A program made the translations under genes and the position numbers. From NCBI GenBank assembly GCA_965652145.1, contig CBFGTV010000063.1:1-20300 (forward strand): a stretch of DNA of 20,300 bases. The letters run 5' to 3'. Each line of letters begins with the position of its first letter. Positions within the stretch are counted from its first letter, which is position 1. Below, one piece after another: positions 1 through 8,856 of this stretch. The notes below the pieces were generated by a model. It had not been told where the DNA came from, made no database searches, and saw only the letters and a list, made by a program, of their open reading frames with translations. Origin of the DNA: CBFGTV01 sp965652145. Its GTDB lineage: Bacteria; Bacillota; Clostridia; Peptostreptococcales; Natronincolaceae.

Positions 1-85
1 CAATGATGAAGTAATAGAAATAAAATTTTTAAAATTATCATATTAAATTAAGAAGTATAATTTCAAAGAAACGGTGGAGGAAGCA

Positions 86-2011
86 ATGAAGGAAATTGTG
101 CTGATTGCCCCCTATGAAAGTATGTATCGGGTGGCTAAGAATGTAATAGAAAAAAATGGCTACAGTAATGTAGGCGTTGCCCTGGGAGATTTGAAGACGG
201 GTCTGGATCAGGCCCATCAGGCCCTGGAAAGGGGAGCCAATGTGCTGATTTCCCGGGGCGGTACCTTTACCATGATTAAGAAGGGGCTGGATACGCCAGT
301 TGTAGAACTAAAAATCAGTGCCTATGATGTTTTGAACAGCATACGGCATATAGTCGGCAAAAATGAAAGAGTCGCCATCATTGGCTATAACAATATCATT
401 TATGGCTATGATCTGTTAAAGGATATGAAGGGAATTAATATTGTAAAGATTGATATTCTTGACCATGATAACCTGACGGAAAAAATCAGGGAATGTGTCT
501 CAAAGGGAATTTATACCTTTATGGGGGATGCCATTGTCAATACCGTTTGCAGAAAAATGGGCTATCAATGTCATATAATAGAAAGCGGGGAAGATTCAAT
601 ACGTTGGGCCATTGAAGAGGCCCAGGGAATCTTATCGGCCTATAAAAATGAGCTGGAGCGTACGAAACGATATGAAGCCTTAATTGACTGTGTTCACGAC
701 GGTGTGATTGCCACCGATGATCATAATCGTATTATTGCCTTCAATCGAGTTGCCCAGGAAATATTCAAGGTAAATAAGGAAGGGGTAATGGGCAAAAGTA
801 TCGAGGCCGTATCGGATATTAAAGATATTGCCCGGGAGGTAGCCGAGGGTAAAACAGTGGTTGATCAAATTAGAACCATTCAGGGTGATAAGTTCACCTT
901 CAGCAATATTCCCATTATGGTCAATGGTGAGGGAAAAGGGGCTGTGGCAATTATGCAAAACGTTGCCATGGTACAGAACCTGGAAAGAGAAATCAGAACA
1001 AAGCTGATGGAAAAGGGATTTGTGGCCAAATACACCTTTGATTCCATTGTATATAAAGGTGATAAAATGAAGCACTGCATTGAGGTTGCCAAAAAATTCA
1101 GCCAGTATGATTCTTCGGTGCTGATCGAAGGCCCTTCTGGGGTAGGAAAGGAGCTATTTGCCCAAAGCATACACAATGAGAGTAGAAGGCGAAGGGAGCC
1201 CTTTGTGGCGGTGAATTGTGCGGCCCTTCCCAGCAGCTTAATTGAAAGTGAGCTCTTTGGCTATGTGGAAGGGGCCTTTACGGGCTCTAAAAAGGGTGGA
1301 AAGGCCGGAGTATTCGAGCTGGCCCACAAGGGAACCATTTTTCTGGATGAAATCAGTGAGCTGCCCCTGGATATGCAGGGAAGGCTGTTAAGGGTTATTC
1401 AGGAAAGGGAAATTATGCGGGTCGGTGACAACAAGGTGATTCCCCTGGATATCAGAATTATTTGCGCCACCAACCGAGACCTGAGGCAAATGGTTGAAGA
1501 AGCCACCTTTAGAAGGGATCTGCTGTATCGGATCAATACTCTTTCCTTTAAAATTCCCCAATTAAAGGATCGAAGGAAGGATATAGAAGCCCTGGCGGGA
1601 TATTTTATGGACAAGTATGCGAAACGATATAAAAAGGAAGTGAAAAAATTTTCCCCTGAGGCCATGGATTTTTTGCTGAATTATGATTACCAGGGGAACG
1701 TAAGGGAATTAGAGGGGATGTTGGAAAGGGCCGTTATTATTTGCGAAGGGAAGGAAATTACCTTAAAGGATTTGACAGTGGGAAGGCAGGATTATGAAAA
1801 AGGGCCTAAGGTCAATTATGAAGAAAACCATCTGCCTGCAAAGGAAATCGTTGCAGACCTTGAAGCCCAGCTGAATCGCCTGCCCAGCTTGAAGGAACTG
1901 GAGCAATACTATATTCATTCGGTGTATGACAGGGTAAGGCAGTCCACCTCAAGGGCCTGTGAAATACTAAAAATACATCGTTCCACCCTTTGGAGAACCA
2001 TAAAGCAGTAG
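86..2011 (+). CDS. Sigma-54 enhancer-binding activator, PrpR_N-PAS-AAA+-Fis HTH
   Basis: This is a transcriptional activator of sigma-54 RNA polymerase. The order of domains is a PrpR_N-like sensor (about 1-190), a PAS domain (about 195-300), an AAA+ core (about 320-550) and a C-terminal Fis-type helix-turn-helix (about 600-640). In the core I see Walker A GPSGVGKE (349-356), the sigma-54 contact loop as GAFTGS (396-401), Walker B GTIFLDEI (416-423) and the arginine-finger segment FRRDLLYR (475-482). The ATG at 86 is preferred to an in-frame GTG at 74, because GGAGG at 76-80 sits 5 bases ahead of the ATG. This gives 641 residues. PrpR_N domains bind small organic acids (2-methylcitrate in PrpR), so this one probably senses the substrate of the downstream operon, whose promoter is of the -24/-12 class. 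The assignment as an activator is firm; its ligand is unknown. Confidence 0.93.
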   Translation: MKEIVLIAPYESMYRVAKNVIEKNGYSNVGVALGDLKTGLDQAHQALERGANVLISRGGTFTMIKKGLDTPVVELKISAYDVLNSIRHIVGKNERVAIIGYNNIIYGYDLLKDMKGINIVKIDILDHDNLTEKIRECVSKGIYTFMGDAIVNTVCRKMGYQCHIIESGEDSIRWAIEEAQGILSAYKNELERTKRYEALIDCVHDGVIATDDHNRIIAFNRVAQEIFKVNKEGVMGKSIEAVSDIKDIAREVAEGKTVVDQIRTIQGDKFTFSNIPIMVNGEGKGAVAIMQNVAMVQNLEREIRTKLMEKGFVAKYTFDSIVYKGDKMKHCIEVAKKFSQYDSSVLIEGPSGVGKELFAQSIHNESRRRREPFVAVNCAALPSSLIESELFGYVEGAFTGSKKGGKAGVFELAHKGTIFLDEISELPLDMQGRLLRVIQEREIMRVGDNKVIPLDIRIICATNRDLRQMVEEATFRRDLLYRINTLSFKIPQLKDRRKDIEALAGYFMDKYAKRYKKEVKKFSPEAMDFLLNYDYQGNVRELEGMLERAVIICEGKEITLKDLTVGRQDYEKGPKVNYEENHLPAKEIVADLEAQLNRLPSLKELEQYYIHSVYDRVRQSTSRACEILKIHRSTLWRTIKQ

Positions 2012-2026
2012 GCCTTGTTGCAGAAA

Positions 2027-2072
2027 GAAACATGTTTCAATTTAAAACATAAATGGTTTCAAAATAAAACAT
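2027..2072. promoter_or_regulatory. Candidate upstream activator sites for the sigma-54 regulator
   Basis: A perfect 12-bp palindrome, GAAACATGTTTC, lies at 2027-2038. It is followed by related half-sites: AAAACAT (2044-2050), ATGGTTTC (2053-2060) and AAAACAT (2066-2072). The first two of these form a second, imperfect inverted repeat. They lie roughly 155-200 bp upstream of the -24/-12 promoter, the usual distance for enhancer sites bound by AAA+ activators. Binding by the 86-2011 product is inferred from position and symmetry only. Confidence 0.5.
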
Positions 2073-2102
2073 ATAAAAAATAAAATTTTATTACTATTGT
2101 AA

Positions 2103-2150
2103 AAAGATGGAATTAAATCCGAGCCGATTTGATTTTATCTTTCTTTTTTT
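2103..2150 (+). terminator. Terminator of the sigma-54 regulator gene
   Basis: The arms 2103-2119 and 2126-2142 can pair over 17 bases, including three G-U pairs, around the 6-base loop CGAGCC. The stem is followed by C and seven T (2144-2150). It is AT-rich and so moderate in strength. It separates the regulator gene from the operon promoter. Confidence 0.65.
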
Positions 2151-2225
2151 CATCTCTATAAAACGAGGATTTTTAAAGGTATGATCCCTTATTTACGCGC
2201 TATTAAAAAATCAAATATTAAAAGT

Positions 2226-2242
2226 TGGCACAACCCTTGCTT
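2226..2242 (+). promoter_or_regulatory. Sigma-54 (-24/-12) promoter of the acid-catabolism operon
   Basis: TGGCAC (2226-2231), five bases, then TTGCTT (2237-2242) matches the sigma-54 consensus TGGCAC-N5-TTGCW, with the invariant GG and GC at the right spacing. Transcription should begin near 2252, about 30 bp before the kinase ATG. The upstream gene encodes a sigma-54 activator, so transcription should depend on that protein and on ATP hydrolysis. No competing sigma-A promoter is obvious in this intergenic stretch. Confidence 0.9.
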
Positions 2243-2282
2243 TACTAAAGGGCATCAAATAGATTGAGAGGTTTGTGATGCT

Positions 2283-3542
2283 ATGGTTGTAATAATTGCA
2301 GATGATTTAACAGGGGCCAGCGATACGGGCGTTCAATATCAGATTAATGGTTTTTCTACAATGGTAAAGGTACTGCTGGATAATGATGATTGGAAGGAAA
2401 ATTTGAAGAAATATGAGGTGCTTTCCATCAACACCGATACCCGGTCATTGAGCTGCCGTGACGCTTATGAAAAGGTTTACAGCCTAACCAGGGAGCTCGG
2501 TCAGCTGAATATAGATTATCTCTATAAAAAGGTAGACTCAATTATGAGGGGCAATCCCGCTATTGAGCTGCAGGCAGTAATGGATGGCCTGGGGGCTGAA
2601 ATTGCCCTGGTGGCACCGAGCTTTCCAGACAATGGCAGAATAATTGAAAATGGTATTTTGTATTTACCCGACAATAAAAAGGTAGATGTGACGGCGATCT
2701 TTAATGAAGAAACCAATAAGCAGGCCTGCAACATCAGCCTGGCTGACATTAGAAGGGGCGCTGAATATTTAAAGGAGTATGTCTTAAAAAGGCATCATGA
2801 GGGAAAGGAAATATTTGTACTTGATGCTGTCAATGATGAAGACCTGGCTACAATTAAAACCACCTCTATGCTGATTGACAAGAATAAGGTTCTTTGCGGC
2901 AGTGCGGGGCTGGCCAGACATTTAAGCAATGAAAGGAAAATGAACCAGCCAAGGGAAGATCAGGAAAAGGACATCAATACCATTTCAATGGTGGTGGTGG
3001 GGTCAAGGAGTGTTAAAACCGCAGAACAGGTTGAAAGGATTGCCGACACCTTTGGGGCTCCCATCATTCTGGTAGATGCCGACGAAATCAAGTCTGGCCG
3101 GGCAGAAGCCGTAAAGGTACAGTGTATTCAGGAAATAACCCAATGCTGTGAAAATGGCGAAAAGCTCCTGATTATTGCCGTAACCAGTCTTTTTAAAGAA
3201 TATGCTGTGACTTTAAGAAGCTCAGAGGAAGAAAATAGTCAGGCACTGCTAATTGCCAGGGTATTGGGAGAAATTGTCCACCAGGCCTACGATATAGTCA
3301 GGCCCCAGACCATTGTTTCCACAGGGGGCGATACCTCTTTACAAATATGCAGTGTATTGAAGGCCCAGGGAATCGAGCTGGAGGATGAAATAACAGCCGG
3401 GGTTCCCATTGGCAGAATCATAGGGGGAAAGGCCCATAACACCTCCATTGTGACAAAATCTGGAGGCTTTGGGGAAAAAAATGTATTGGTTGAGGTAATA
3501 GAATATTTAAATAGAAAAGAAAAGGTACTGGAGGGCTGTTAA
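2283..3542 (+). CDS. Four-carbon acid sugar kinase family protein (DUF1537; DtnK/OtnK-like)
   Basis: This is an ATP-dependent kinase of the DUF1537 family, whose known members phosphorylate D-threonate, D-erythronate or 3-oxo-tetronates at the terminal hydroxyl. The N-terminal substrate domain begins with ADDLTGASD (6-14) and carries KKVDSIMRGN (82-91). The C-terminal nucleotide domain shows STGGDTS (346-352) and KSGGFG (392-397). At 419 residues it has normal family length. The ATG at 2283 follows AGAGG (2267-2271), spaced 11 bases. It is the first gene after the sigma-54 promoter and sits one gene away from a PdxA homologue. That pairing is the marker of the threonate-type route to dihydroxyacetone phosphate. 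The exact substrate cannot be read from sequence; some family members act on other hydroxy acids. Confidence 0.9.
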   Translation: MVVIIADDLTGASDTGVQYQINGFSTMVKVLLDNDDWKENLKKYEVLSINTDTRSLSCRDAYEKVYSLTRELGQLNIDYLYKKVDSIMRGNPAIELQAVMDGLGAEIALVAPSFPDNGRIIENGILYLPDNKKVDVTAIFNEETNKQACNISLADIRRGAEYLKEYVLKRHHEGKEIFVLDAVNDEDLATIKTTSMLIDKNKVLCGSAGLARHLSNERKMNQPREDQEKDINTISMVVVGSRSVKTAEQVERIADTFGAPIILVDADEIKSGRAEAVKVQCIQEITQCCENGEKLLIIAVTSLFKEYAVTLRSSEEENSQALLIARVLGEIVHQAYDIVRPQTIVSTGGDTSLQICSVLKAQGIELEDEITAGVPIGRIIGGKAHNTSIVTKSGGFGEKNVLVEVIEYLNRKEKVLEGC

Positions 3543-3543
3543 A

Positions 3544-4698
3544 ATGAAAAATTATTCCATGCAATTACCATCCAAGGTTTATGGTGGTAAAGGGAGCATT
3601 GATCAGTTAAAGGAGATATTGGAAAAGGAGCAGGTTAAAAAGGCCATGATTTTTACCTATGGCAGTATCCTTGCCTCGGGGCTGGGAGACCTGGTCTTCA
3701 CCAGGCTACAGGAGGCCGGTGTAGCCTATGAGGTCTTTGATGAGCTGGTGCCGGAGCCTACCGTAAAGGATGTTGAAAAGATGATGGCAGCAGTTGAAAA
3801 TTCCCAGGGGCAGATCATGATTGCCATAGGGGGCGGCAGCGTCATGGATGTGGCTAAACTCTATACAATATTGAAGAATGCAGACTATACCATCAGAGAT
3901 TTATTGAAAAACCCGTCCATCGGCAAAAAGACCATGAAATCCATTATGATCCCCACTACCTGCGGCACCGGGTCAGAGGCTACCTGTAATTCTATTGTGA
4001 CTGTTCCGGAGGAAAATCTAAAGGTAGGTATTGTCAATGATGATCTGATACCTGATTATGTTATTCTTGACCCCATAACAATACAGGGGCTGCCTAAGGA
4101 CATACTGGCCTCAACGGGGGTAGATGCCCTGGCCCATGCAGTGGAATGCTTTACATCCAAGAAAGCCAACCCCTTTAGTGATACCTATGCGTTAGCGGCA
4201 GCAAAGCTGATTTTAACCAGTATTAAGGCTGCCTACGATAACCCTGACGATATGGAGGCCAAAACCAATATGCTACTGGGTTCCTTCTATGGCGGTGTTG
4301 CCATTACATCCAGCGGAACCACAGCGGTTCATGCCCTGGCCTACCCGTTAGGGGGAAAATACCGTATTCCCCATGGGGTATCTAACGCCATTTTATTGGC
4401 CCAGGTGATGGCCTTTAATCAAGATGCCTGCCAGGATAAGCTGGCCATGATCTGCGATGCTGTTAATCCCGCCATGGCCCCAGAATCCCCAGAAAAACGG
4501 GCCGGCTATGTTATCAAGCTAATTGCTGAAATCGTAGATCATACTCAAATTCCTACGAGCTTAGAGGAGTTTGGAGTGAAGGCTGAGGATATAGACTTCT
4601 TAGTAGAGGCCGCCAGCAAGGTGACCAGACTTCTGGATAACAACGTTAAGCCTTTAAGTCTACAGGATATCAGAGAAATCTACCAAAAAGTAATGTAG
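3544..4698 (+). CDS. Iron-containing alcohol dehydrogenase
   Basis: This is an NAD(P)-dependent group III (iron) alcohol dehydrogenase that interconverts an aldehyde or ketone and an alcohol in the cytoplasm. The nucleotide-binding motif GGGS is at 96-99 and the signature TTCGTGSE at 138-145. The four expected metal ligands are visible as Asp194, His198, His263 and His277. Its length of 384 residues is typical. The start is 1 bp after the kinase stop codon, with GGAGGG at 3530-3535 as ribosome binding site, so the two are probably translated together. It is not part of the textbook threonate kinase/PdxA module. It may therefore reduce an aldehyde released by the DapA-type enzyme, or oxidise an incoming hydroxy acid. 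The substrate is unknown. Confidence 0.9.
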   Translation: MKNYSMQLPSKVYGGKGSIDQLKEILEKEQVKKAMIFTYGSILASGLGDLVFTRLQEAGVAYEVFDELVPEPTVKDVEKMMAAVENSQGQIMIAIGGGSVMDVAKLYTILKNADYTIRDLLKNPSIGKKTMKSIMIPTTCGTGSEATCNSIVTVPEENLKVGIVNDDLIPDYVILDPITIQGLPKDILASTGVDALAHAVECFTSKKANPFSDTYALAAAKLILTSIKAAYDNPDDMEAKTNMLLGSFYGGVAITSSGTTAVHALAYPLGGKYRIPHGVSNAILLAQVMAFNQDACQDKLAMICDAVNPAMAPESPEKRAGYVIKLIAEIVDHTQIPTSLEEFGVKAEDIDFLVEAASKVTRLLDNNVKPLSLQDIREIYQKVM

Positions 4699-4740
4699 CC
4701 CTAAGACATAGATGCAATGAAAAAAGGAGGGAAAAAAGCA

Positions 4741-5778
4741 ATGAATTCTTTACCTATTTTAGGAATTACCATGGGAGACCCGGCAGGAATCGGGCCAGAA
4801 ATTACCGTTAAGGCCCTGGCTAAAAAACCATTGTACGACACCTTAAGGCCCATTGTCATTGGAGATGGAAAGGTTTTGGCCAAGGCAGCAGAAATTGTTG
4901 GAATGAAGCATATTAAGATTAATTCCGTTAAAAATGTTCAAGAGGCTAAATTTACCTACGGTACCATTGACGTATATGATCTTGAGGTGGTTGATCTGGA
5001 AAGGCTTGAATATGGAAATGTATCGGCCATGGCTGGAAATGCAGCTTTTCAATACGTAAAGCGGGCCATCGAATTGGCCCTTGCAGGGGATATCCATGGT
5101 ACTGTCACCAACCCCTTAAACAAGGAGGCTCTAAACCTGGCAGGTCACCATTATTCAGGCCATACAGAGATTTACGCAGCGCTGACGGGTACCCAAAACT
5201 ATTCGATGATGCTGGCCCATGAGGATCTGAGGGTGGTTCATGTATCGACCCATGTGTCCCTTCGAGAGGCCTGTGATCGAGTGAAAAAGGAACGGGTCTA
5301 CAATGTTATCAAAATAGCCCATGAGGCCTGTCAGGCCCTGGGAATACCAAATCCACGAATTGGAGTGGCGGGTTTAAATCCCCATTCAGGTGAAAATGGC
5401 CTCTTTGGGTGGGAGGAAAAAGAAGAAATTATACCTGCCATAGAAAGGGCAATAAGTGAAGGTATGCTGGTGGATGGCCCGGTACCGCCCGATACAGTTT
5501 ATTCTAAGGCCAGGGGCGGGTGGTATGATATTGTGGTGGCCATGTACCATGATCAAGGTCATATTCCCTTAAAAATGGTGGGCTTTGTCTATGACCGTGA
5601 AAAGCAAAAATGGGGTGAAATCAGTGGTGTTAATATTACCCTGGGTCTACCAATCATAAGAAGCTCTGTTGATCACGGTACAGCCTTTGAAAGTGCCGGC
5701 AAAGGAACAGCCAGCGAGATCAGTCTGGTTAATGCCATTGAGTATGGTGTTCAACTCATAAACAATCAAAGAAAATAA
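4741..5778 (+). CDS. pdxA2: PdxA-family dehydrogenase (PdxA2-like, 4-phospho-acid dehydrogenase)
   Basis: This is a metal-dependent NAD(P) oxidative decarboxylase of the PdxA family. The family opens with TMGDPAGIGPE (10-20). The three metal-binding histidines expected from E. coli PdxA are His171 (THVSL), His215 (NPHSGE) and His270 (YHDQG), and DHGTAF is at 311-316. An ATG at 4717 is in frame, but AAAGGAGG at 4723-4730 lies inside that extension and 10 bases before the ATG at 4741. The shorter 345-residue form is therefore preferred. Compared with biosynthetic PdxA there is a charged insertion near 284-296, just before the SGVNITLGLP motif. The DUF1537 kinase two genes upstream points to PdxA2, which turns 4-phospho-D-threonate or -erythronate into dihydroxyacetone phosphate and CO2. 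Vitamin B6 synthesis is less likely, as no other pdx gene is present. Confidence 0.88.
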   Translation: MNSLPILGITMGDPAGIGPEITVKALAKKPLYDTLRPIVIGDGKVLAKAAEIVGMKHIKINSVKNVQEAKFTYGTIDVYDLEVVDLERLEYGNVSAMAGNAAFQYVKRAIELALAGDIHGTVTNPLNKEALNLAGHHYSGHTEIYAALTGTQNYSMMLAHEDLRVVHVSTHVSLREACDRVKKERVYNVIKIAHEACQALGIPNPRIGVAGLNPHSGENGLFGWEEKEEIIPAIERAISEGMLVDGPVPPDTVYSKARGGWYDIVVAMYHDQGHIPLKMVGFVYDREKQKWGEISGVNITLGLPIIRSSVDHGTAFESAGKGTASEISLVNAIEYGVQLINNQRK

Positions 5779-5794
5779 TTGGGGGGAAATTAAA

Positions 5795-6856
5795 ATGAAA
5801 AAGAAAAAAGCGTTTAAAGCAGCAGCATTTGTAATTTCGATTATGATGTTAATGGCCTTGGTGGCAGGCTGTGGCTCCAATGAAACCCAGGGCCCCGAAG
5901 GGTCCCAGGGGCAAGGTGAAAGCCTTCAGCCTGTTGAATTGAATTTTGCAACCCAAAGTGTAGGAACCAGTATGTATGTTTATGCTTCCGCCATTACCCA
6001 GCTAATGGAGGCAGCCTTGCCCCAGGGTTCATTAATTGACGTACAAACCACTTCTCCCGGTGGTGTAGGGGCACCTATTATTATCGACAATGGGTCTGCC
6101 GATCTAACCCTTGGAAATGCAGCCCCCGCCAGATGGGCGGCAGAAGATGGTATTTTAGGCAATCCGCCCACTACCAATGTAAGGGCCCTGGTGGGGGGAT
6201 TAGGACAGGATTTTGTTAACATTCTATTTACCCAGGAATTTGTTGATAGAACCGGCTTTACAACGGTGGAAGAAATTGTAGAAAATCAATATCCAATTCG
6301 CCTTGCCGTCAAGTCATCCGGTGCCTTTGGTGAAATGGCAGCAGCCAAGGTCTTTGAAGTGCTAGGTGTTGACTATGCCACAATAGAGTCCTGGGGCGGC
6401 AGTGTAACCCAAACCGGTTCCGATGCCATTGTGAGCTTATTAAAGGACAGCAAGGCCGATATGACCATTGATCACGTGGCAGCAGGCCAATCCGCCACTA
6501 CAGAGCTTTGTATGACTACAAAAATGTTTTTTCCTGAGCTTTCTGAAAGCACCAGACAAAAACTAAACGATATCGGTTGGGGAAACGTTAACATTCCTGC
6601 TGAAACCTGGAAGGGACAAGACAGGGAAATTAAATCAGTAGGTTCACCCCAGGTGGTACTGGCTTCGGCAGATATTGATGAGGCTACAGCCTATGCCATT
6701 ACCAAGGCAATCTGTGAAGGAAAGGAAACCTTGGTGAATGCCCATAATGCCCTTTCAACCTTTGATCCTGCCACTGCCTGGGAACCGGCCAAAACTGGAG
6801 CCGAGCTACATCCAGGTGCCATCAGGTACTATCGTGAAATGGGTTATATGAAATAA
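5795..6856 (+). CDS. TAXI-family TRAP transporter solute-binding lipoprotein
   Basis: This is the extracytoplasmic substrate-binding subunit of a TRAP transporter. The N-terminus has four lysines, a hydrophobic stretch and the lipobox VAGC with Cys26 as the predicted lipidated residue, followed by a Gly/Ser/Gln-rich linker to about residue 45. The remainder fits the TAXI family: an opening strand with a GTSMYVYA segment near 59-66 and a total length of 353 residues. GGGGGG just upstream of the ATG is the ribosome binding site, and the gap to the PdxA gene is only 16 bp. The permease gene that follows is of the fused type that TAXI proteins use, which supports the call. TAXI receptors usually bind carboxylates or amino acids; an organic acid is expected here. 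Confidence 0.9.
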   Translation: MKKKKAFKAAAFVISIMMLMALVAGCGSNETQGPEGSQGQGESLQPVELNFATQSVGTSMYVYASAITQLMEAALPQGSLIDVQTTSPGGVGAPIIIDNGSADLTLGNAAPARWAAEDGILGNPPTTNVRALVGGLGQDFVNILFTQEFVDRTGFTTVEEIVENQYPIRLAVKSSGAFGEMAAAKVFEVLGVDYATIESWGGSVTQTGSDAIVSLLKDSKADMTIDHVAAGQSATTELCMTTKMFFPELSESTRQKLNDIGWGNVNIPAETWKGQDREIKSVGSPQVVLASADIDEATAYAITKAICEGKETLVNAHNALSTFDPATAWEPAKTGAELHPGAIRYYREMGYMK

Positions 6857-6870
6857 AACACAATAGAAAA

Positions 6871-6906
6871 GAATACAGCATAGAGGCAGCTTACTATGCT
6901 GTATTC
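6871..6906. repeat. Intra-operon hairpin between binding protein and permease
   Basis: GAATACAGCATAG (6871-6883) is perfectly complementary to 6894-6906 around a 10-base loop. There is no T-run after it, so it is not a standard terminator. Hairpins at this position commonly protect the 3' end of binding-protein mRNA and keep expression of the receptor above that of the permease. That role is inferred here. Confidence 0.7.
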
Positions 6907-6957
6907 ATTACCACTTAGATGATAAGCAATAATATTATACTAAACGGGGGAATCCGT

Positions 6958-8856
6958 ATGAAAATGAAGTACAAGTCAAAATTTTTAGCATCGGTGGCGG
7001 TCAGTATTGCCTGGATTATCTTTCAGCTTTATATAGCCATTGTTTCACCGTTACATCCGATGCTTCAAAGTCCAGTTCACTTACTCTTTGCACTATTGAT
7101 AGTTTTTATTAATAATCCGGCGGATAAAAGCGGTGAAAGACCGTGGATGAAGCTGATCGATATCCCTATTTTCATAGGAATTACCTATTTATTTTATTAT
7201 TTTGTCAGCCAAACCTCCCGCCTGCAGGGGAGAGTACCCTATATATCCCCCATCGAGGGGATCGATATGATTGCCATGGTTGTCATGATGGTAATCCTGT
7301 TTGAAGCAGTAAGAAGGGTATTAGGGTTAACCTTAACCTGCTTTATCGGTGTCTTTGTTTTATATGCCTGGTTCGGAAAATATGCTCCTGCATTGTTTAA
7401 ATTTAGAGGAACCAACCTGAAGCAGTTTACTGAGCTGATGATTATGGGGCCCGATGGGATTTTAGGTACACCCCTTTATACATCGGCCAGCTATCTCTTT
7501 TATTTTATTATGTTTGGTGTACTTTTTTCTGCCTGCGGCGGTGGCCAATTGCTGATTGATATTGGAATGAAATTTTCCGATAAAAGCTCCAGCGGCCCGG
7601 CAAAGGCTGCTGTTATCAGCTCTGGTTTGATGGGAATGGTCAGCGGCAGTGCAGTTGCCAATGTATCTACCACAGGAGTGATGACCATTCCTATGATGAA
7701 AAAGGTCGGCTACGAGCCCGAACAGGCCGGGGCCATTGAAGCCATTGCCTCCACCGGCGGCCAAATTATGCCGCCCATCATGGGGGTCGGAGCCTTTATT
7801 ATGGCAGAAATGCTGGGGGTACCTTATTCAAGGGTGGCCTTTGGTGCCTTGATTCCTGCCATTGCCTATTATTTATCGGTATTACTGCTGGTTCATTTCA
7901 TAGCTAAGAAAAAGCATCTAAACGCCGATTCTGATGCGGTTAAATTTGACTCCGTTAGAATCCTTCCCAGGCTTTATTTACTCATTCCTGCCTTTGTGCT
8001 GGTGTATTATATGGTTTCTGGAGCGTCCCTGATGAAAGCAGGTTTGATGGGAATTTATAGTGTTTTGATTATCAACGTAATCAGCAGGTTCATTCTGGGG
8101 GGCCAGAATTATGTACCCCTTAAGGAATTGGGTCAATCCATCATTCAGGGCATTAAGCAGGCCTCTGAAATTGCCATACCAACGGCTGCCTGCGGTATTA
8201 TTATTGGTATCGTGATTCAATCGGGTCTGGCCACGAAGGTATCTTCAATTATTGCCAGGGTAGGGGGCGGCAATATTATATTGGCCCTGGGCATAACGAC
8301 CCTAGGTTGTATGCTGCTGGGAATGGCCCTTCCAACGGTGGCAGCCTACCTGGTCTCTAATGTATTATTTGTTCCAATCTTGATCAGACTGGGCATTCCG
8401 GCTTTGCCTGCCAATATGTTTGTATTTTATTTTGGTATTATGGCCCAAATCACACCCCCTGTGTGTTTAGCTTCCTTTACCGCCGCAGGAATCGCCGGGG
8501 CAGATTCCTGGAAAACAGGGTGGACGGGCTTCAGGTTTTCACTGGTGGCCTTTTTAATTCCCTTTATCTTTGTATTTAATCCAGGGATCCTGCTGATTGG
8601 TACTCCCTTAGAGATCGTGGTGTCGTCGGTCATCCTTTTCTTTGGAACTTATTTGTTTGCTGGGGCCATGGCTGGATACCTCTTTATACCCCTTGAAAAG
8701 TATGAAAGGGCCATTCTGTTTGTGGCTGCCATTACGTTGATTGTGCCGGAATTGATTACCGACGTAGTTGGGTCTTGTCTGGGAATCATCATGATTGGAT
8801 ATTTGTTGATGAAAAGAAATAAAAAATCAGTGAAGTTAGGAGAGAGTGCAGAATGA
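6958..8856 (+). CDS. TRAP transporter permease, fused 4TM/12TM (DctQ-DctM type)
   Basis: This is the membrane part of a sodium- or proton-driven TRAP transporter in which the small (DctQ) and large (DctM) subunits are one polypeptide. Hydrophobic segments fill nearly all of its 632 residues. Four helices lie in the first 140 residues and the larger bundle follows. The DctM signature of TAXI systems is clear: SGSAVANVSTTG (229-240), then EAIASTGGQIMPPIMG (261-276). An in-frame ATG at 6919 exists, but GGGGG at 6946-6950 with a 7-base spacer favours the ATG at 6958. The gene follows the TAXI receptor and overlaps the flavoprotein gene by 4 bp (ATGA), so the transporter and a catabolic enzyme are translationally coupled. 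It should import the substrate of the operon. Confidence 0.92.
   Translation: MKMKYKSKFLASVAVSIAWIIFQLYIAIVSPLHPMLQSPVHLLFALLIVFINNPADKSGERPWMKLIDIPIFIGITYLFYYFVSQTSRLQGRVPYISPIEGIDMIAMVVMMVILFEAVRRVLGLTLTCFIGVFVLYAWFGKYAPALFKFRGTNLKQFTELMIMGPDGILGTPLYTSASYLFYFIMFGVLFSACGGGQLLIDIGMKFSDKSSSGPAKAAVISSGLMGMVSGSAVANVSTTGVMTIPMMKKVGYEPEQAGAIEAIASTGGQIMPPIMGVGAFIMAEMLGVPYSRVAFGALIPAIAYYLSVLLLVHFIAKKKHLNADSDAVKFDSVRILPRLYLLIPAFVLVYYMVSGASLMKAGLMGIYSVLIINVISRFILGGQNYVPLKELGQSIIQGIKQASEIAIPTAACGIIIGIVIQSGLATKVSSIIARVGGGNIILALGITTLGCMLLGMALPTVAAYLVSNVLFVPILIRLGIPALPANMFVFYFGIMAQITPPVCLASFTAAGIAGADSWKTGWTGFRFSLVAFLIPFIFVFNPGILLIGTPLEIVVSSVILFFGTYLFAGAMAGYLFIPLEKYERAILFVAAITLIVPELITDVVGSCLGIIMIGYLLMKRNKKSVKLGESAE

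Noticed and set aside
56..61. TATAAT as a -10 box for the sigma-54 regulator gene
   Set aside because: A good -10 match, but no -35-like hexamer is found 16-18 bp upstream, in very AT-rich DNA where such matches arise by chance.
4741..5778. Assignment of this gene as the vitamin B6 biosynthetic pdxA
   Set aside because: The metal-site motifs fit either role, but the operon carries a DUF1537 kinase and a TRAP importer and no other pdx gene, so the catabolic PdxA2 role is favoured.
7462..7764. 100-codon minus-strand frame opposite the TRAP permease
   Set aside because: Antisense to the most conserved part of DctM; it is His/Gly-rich in the way expected of a shadow frame.
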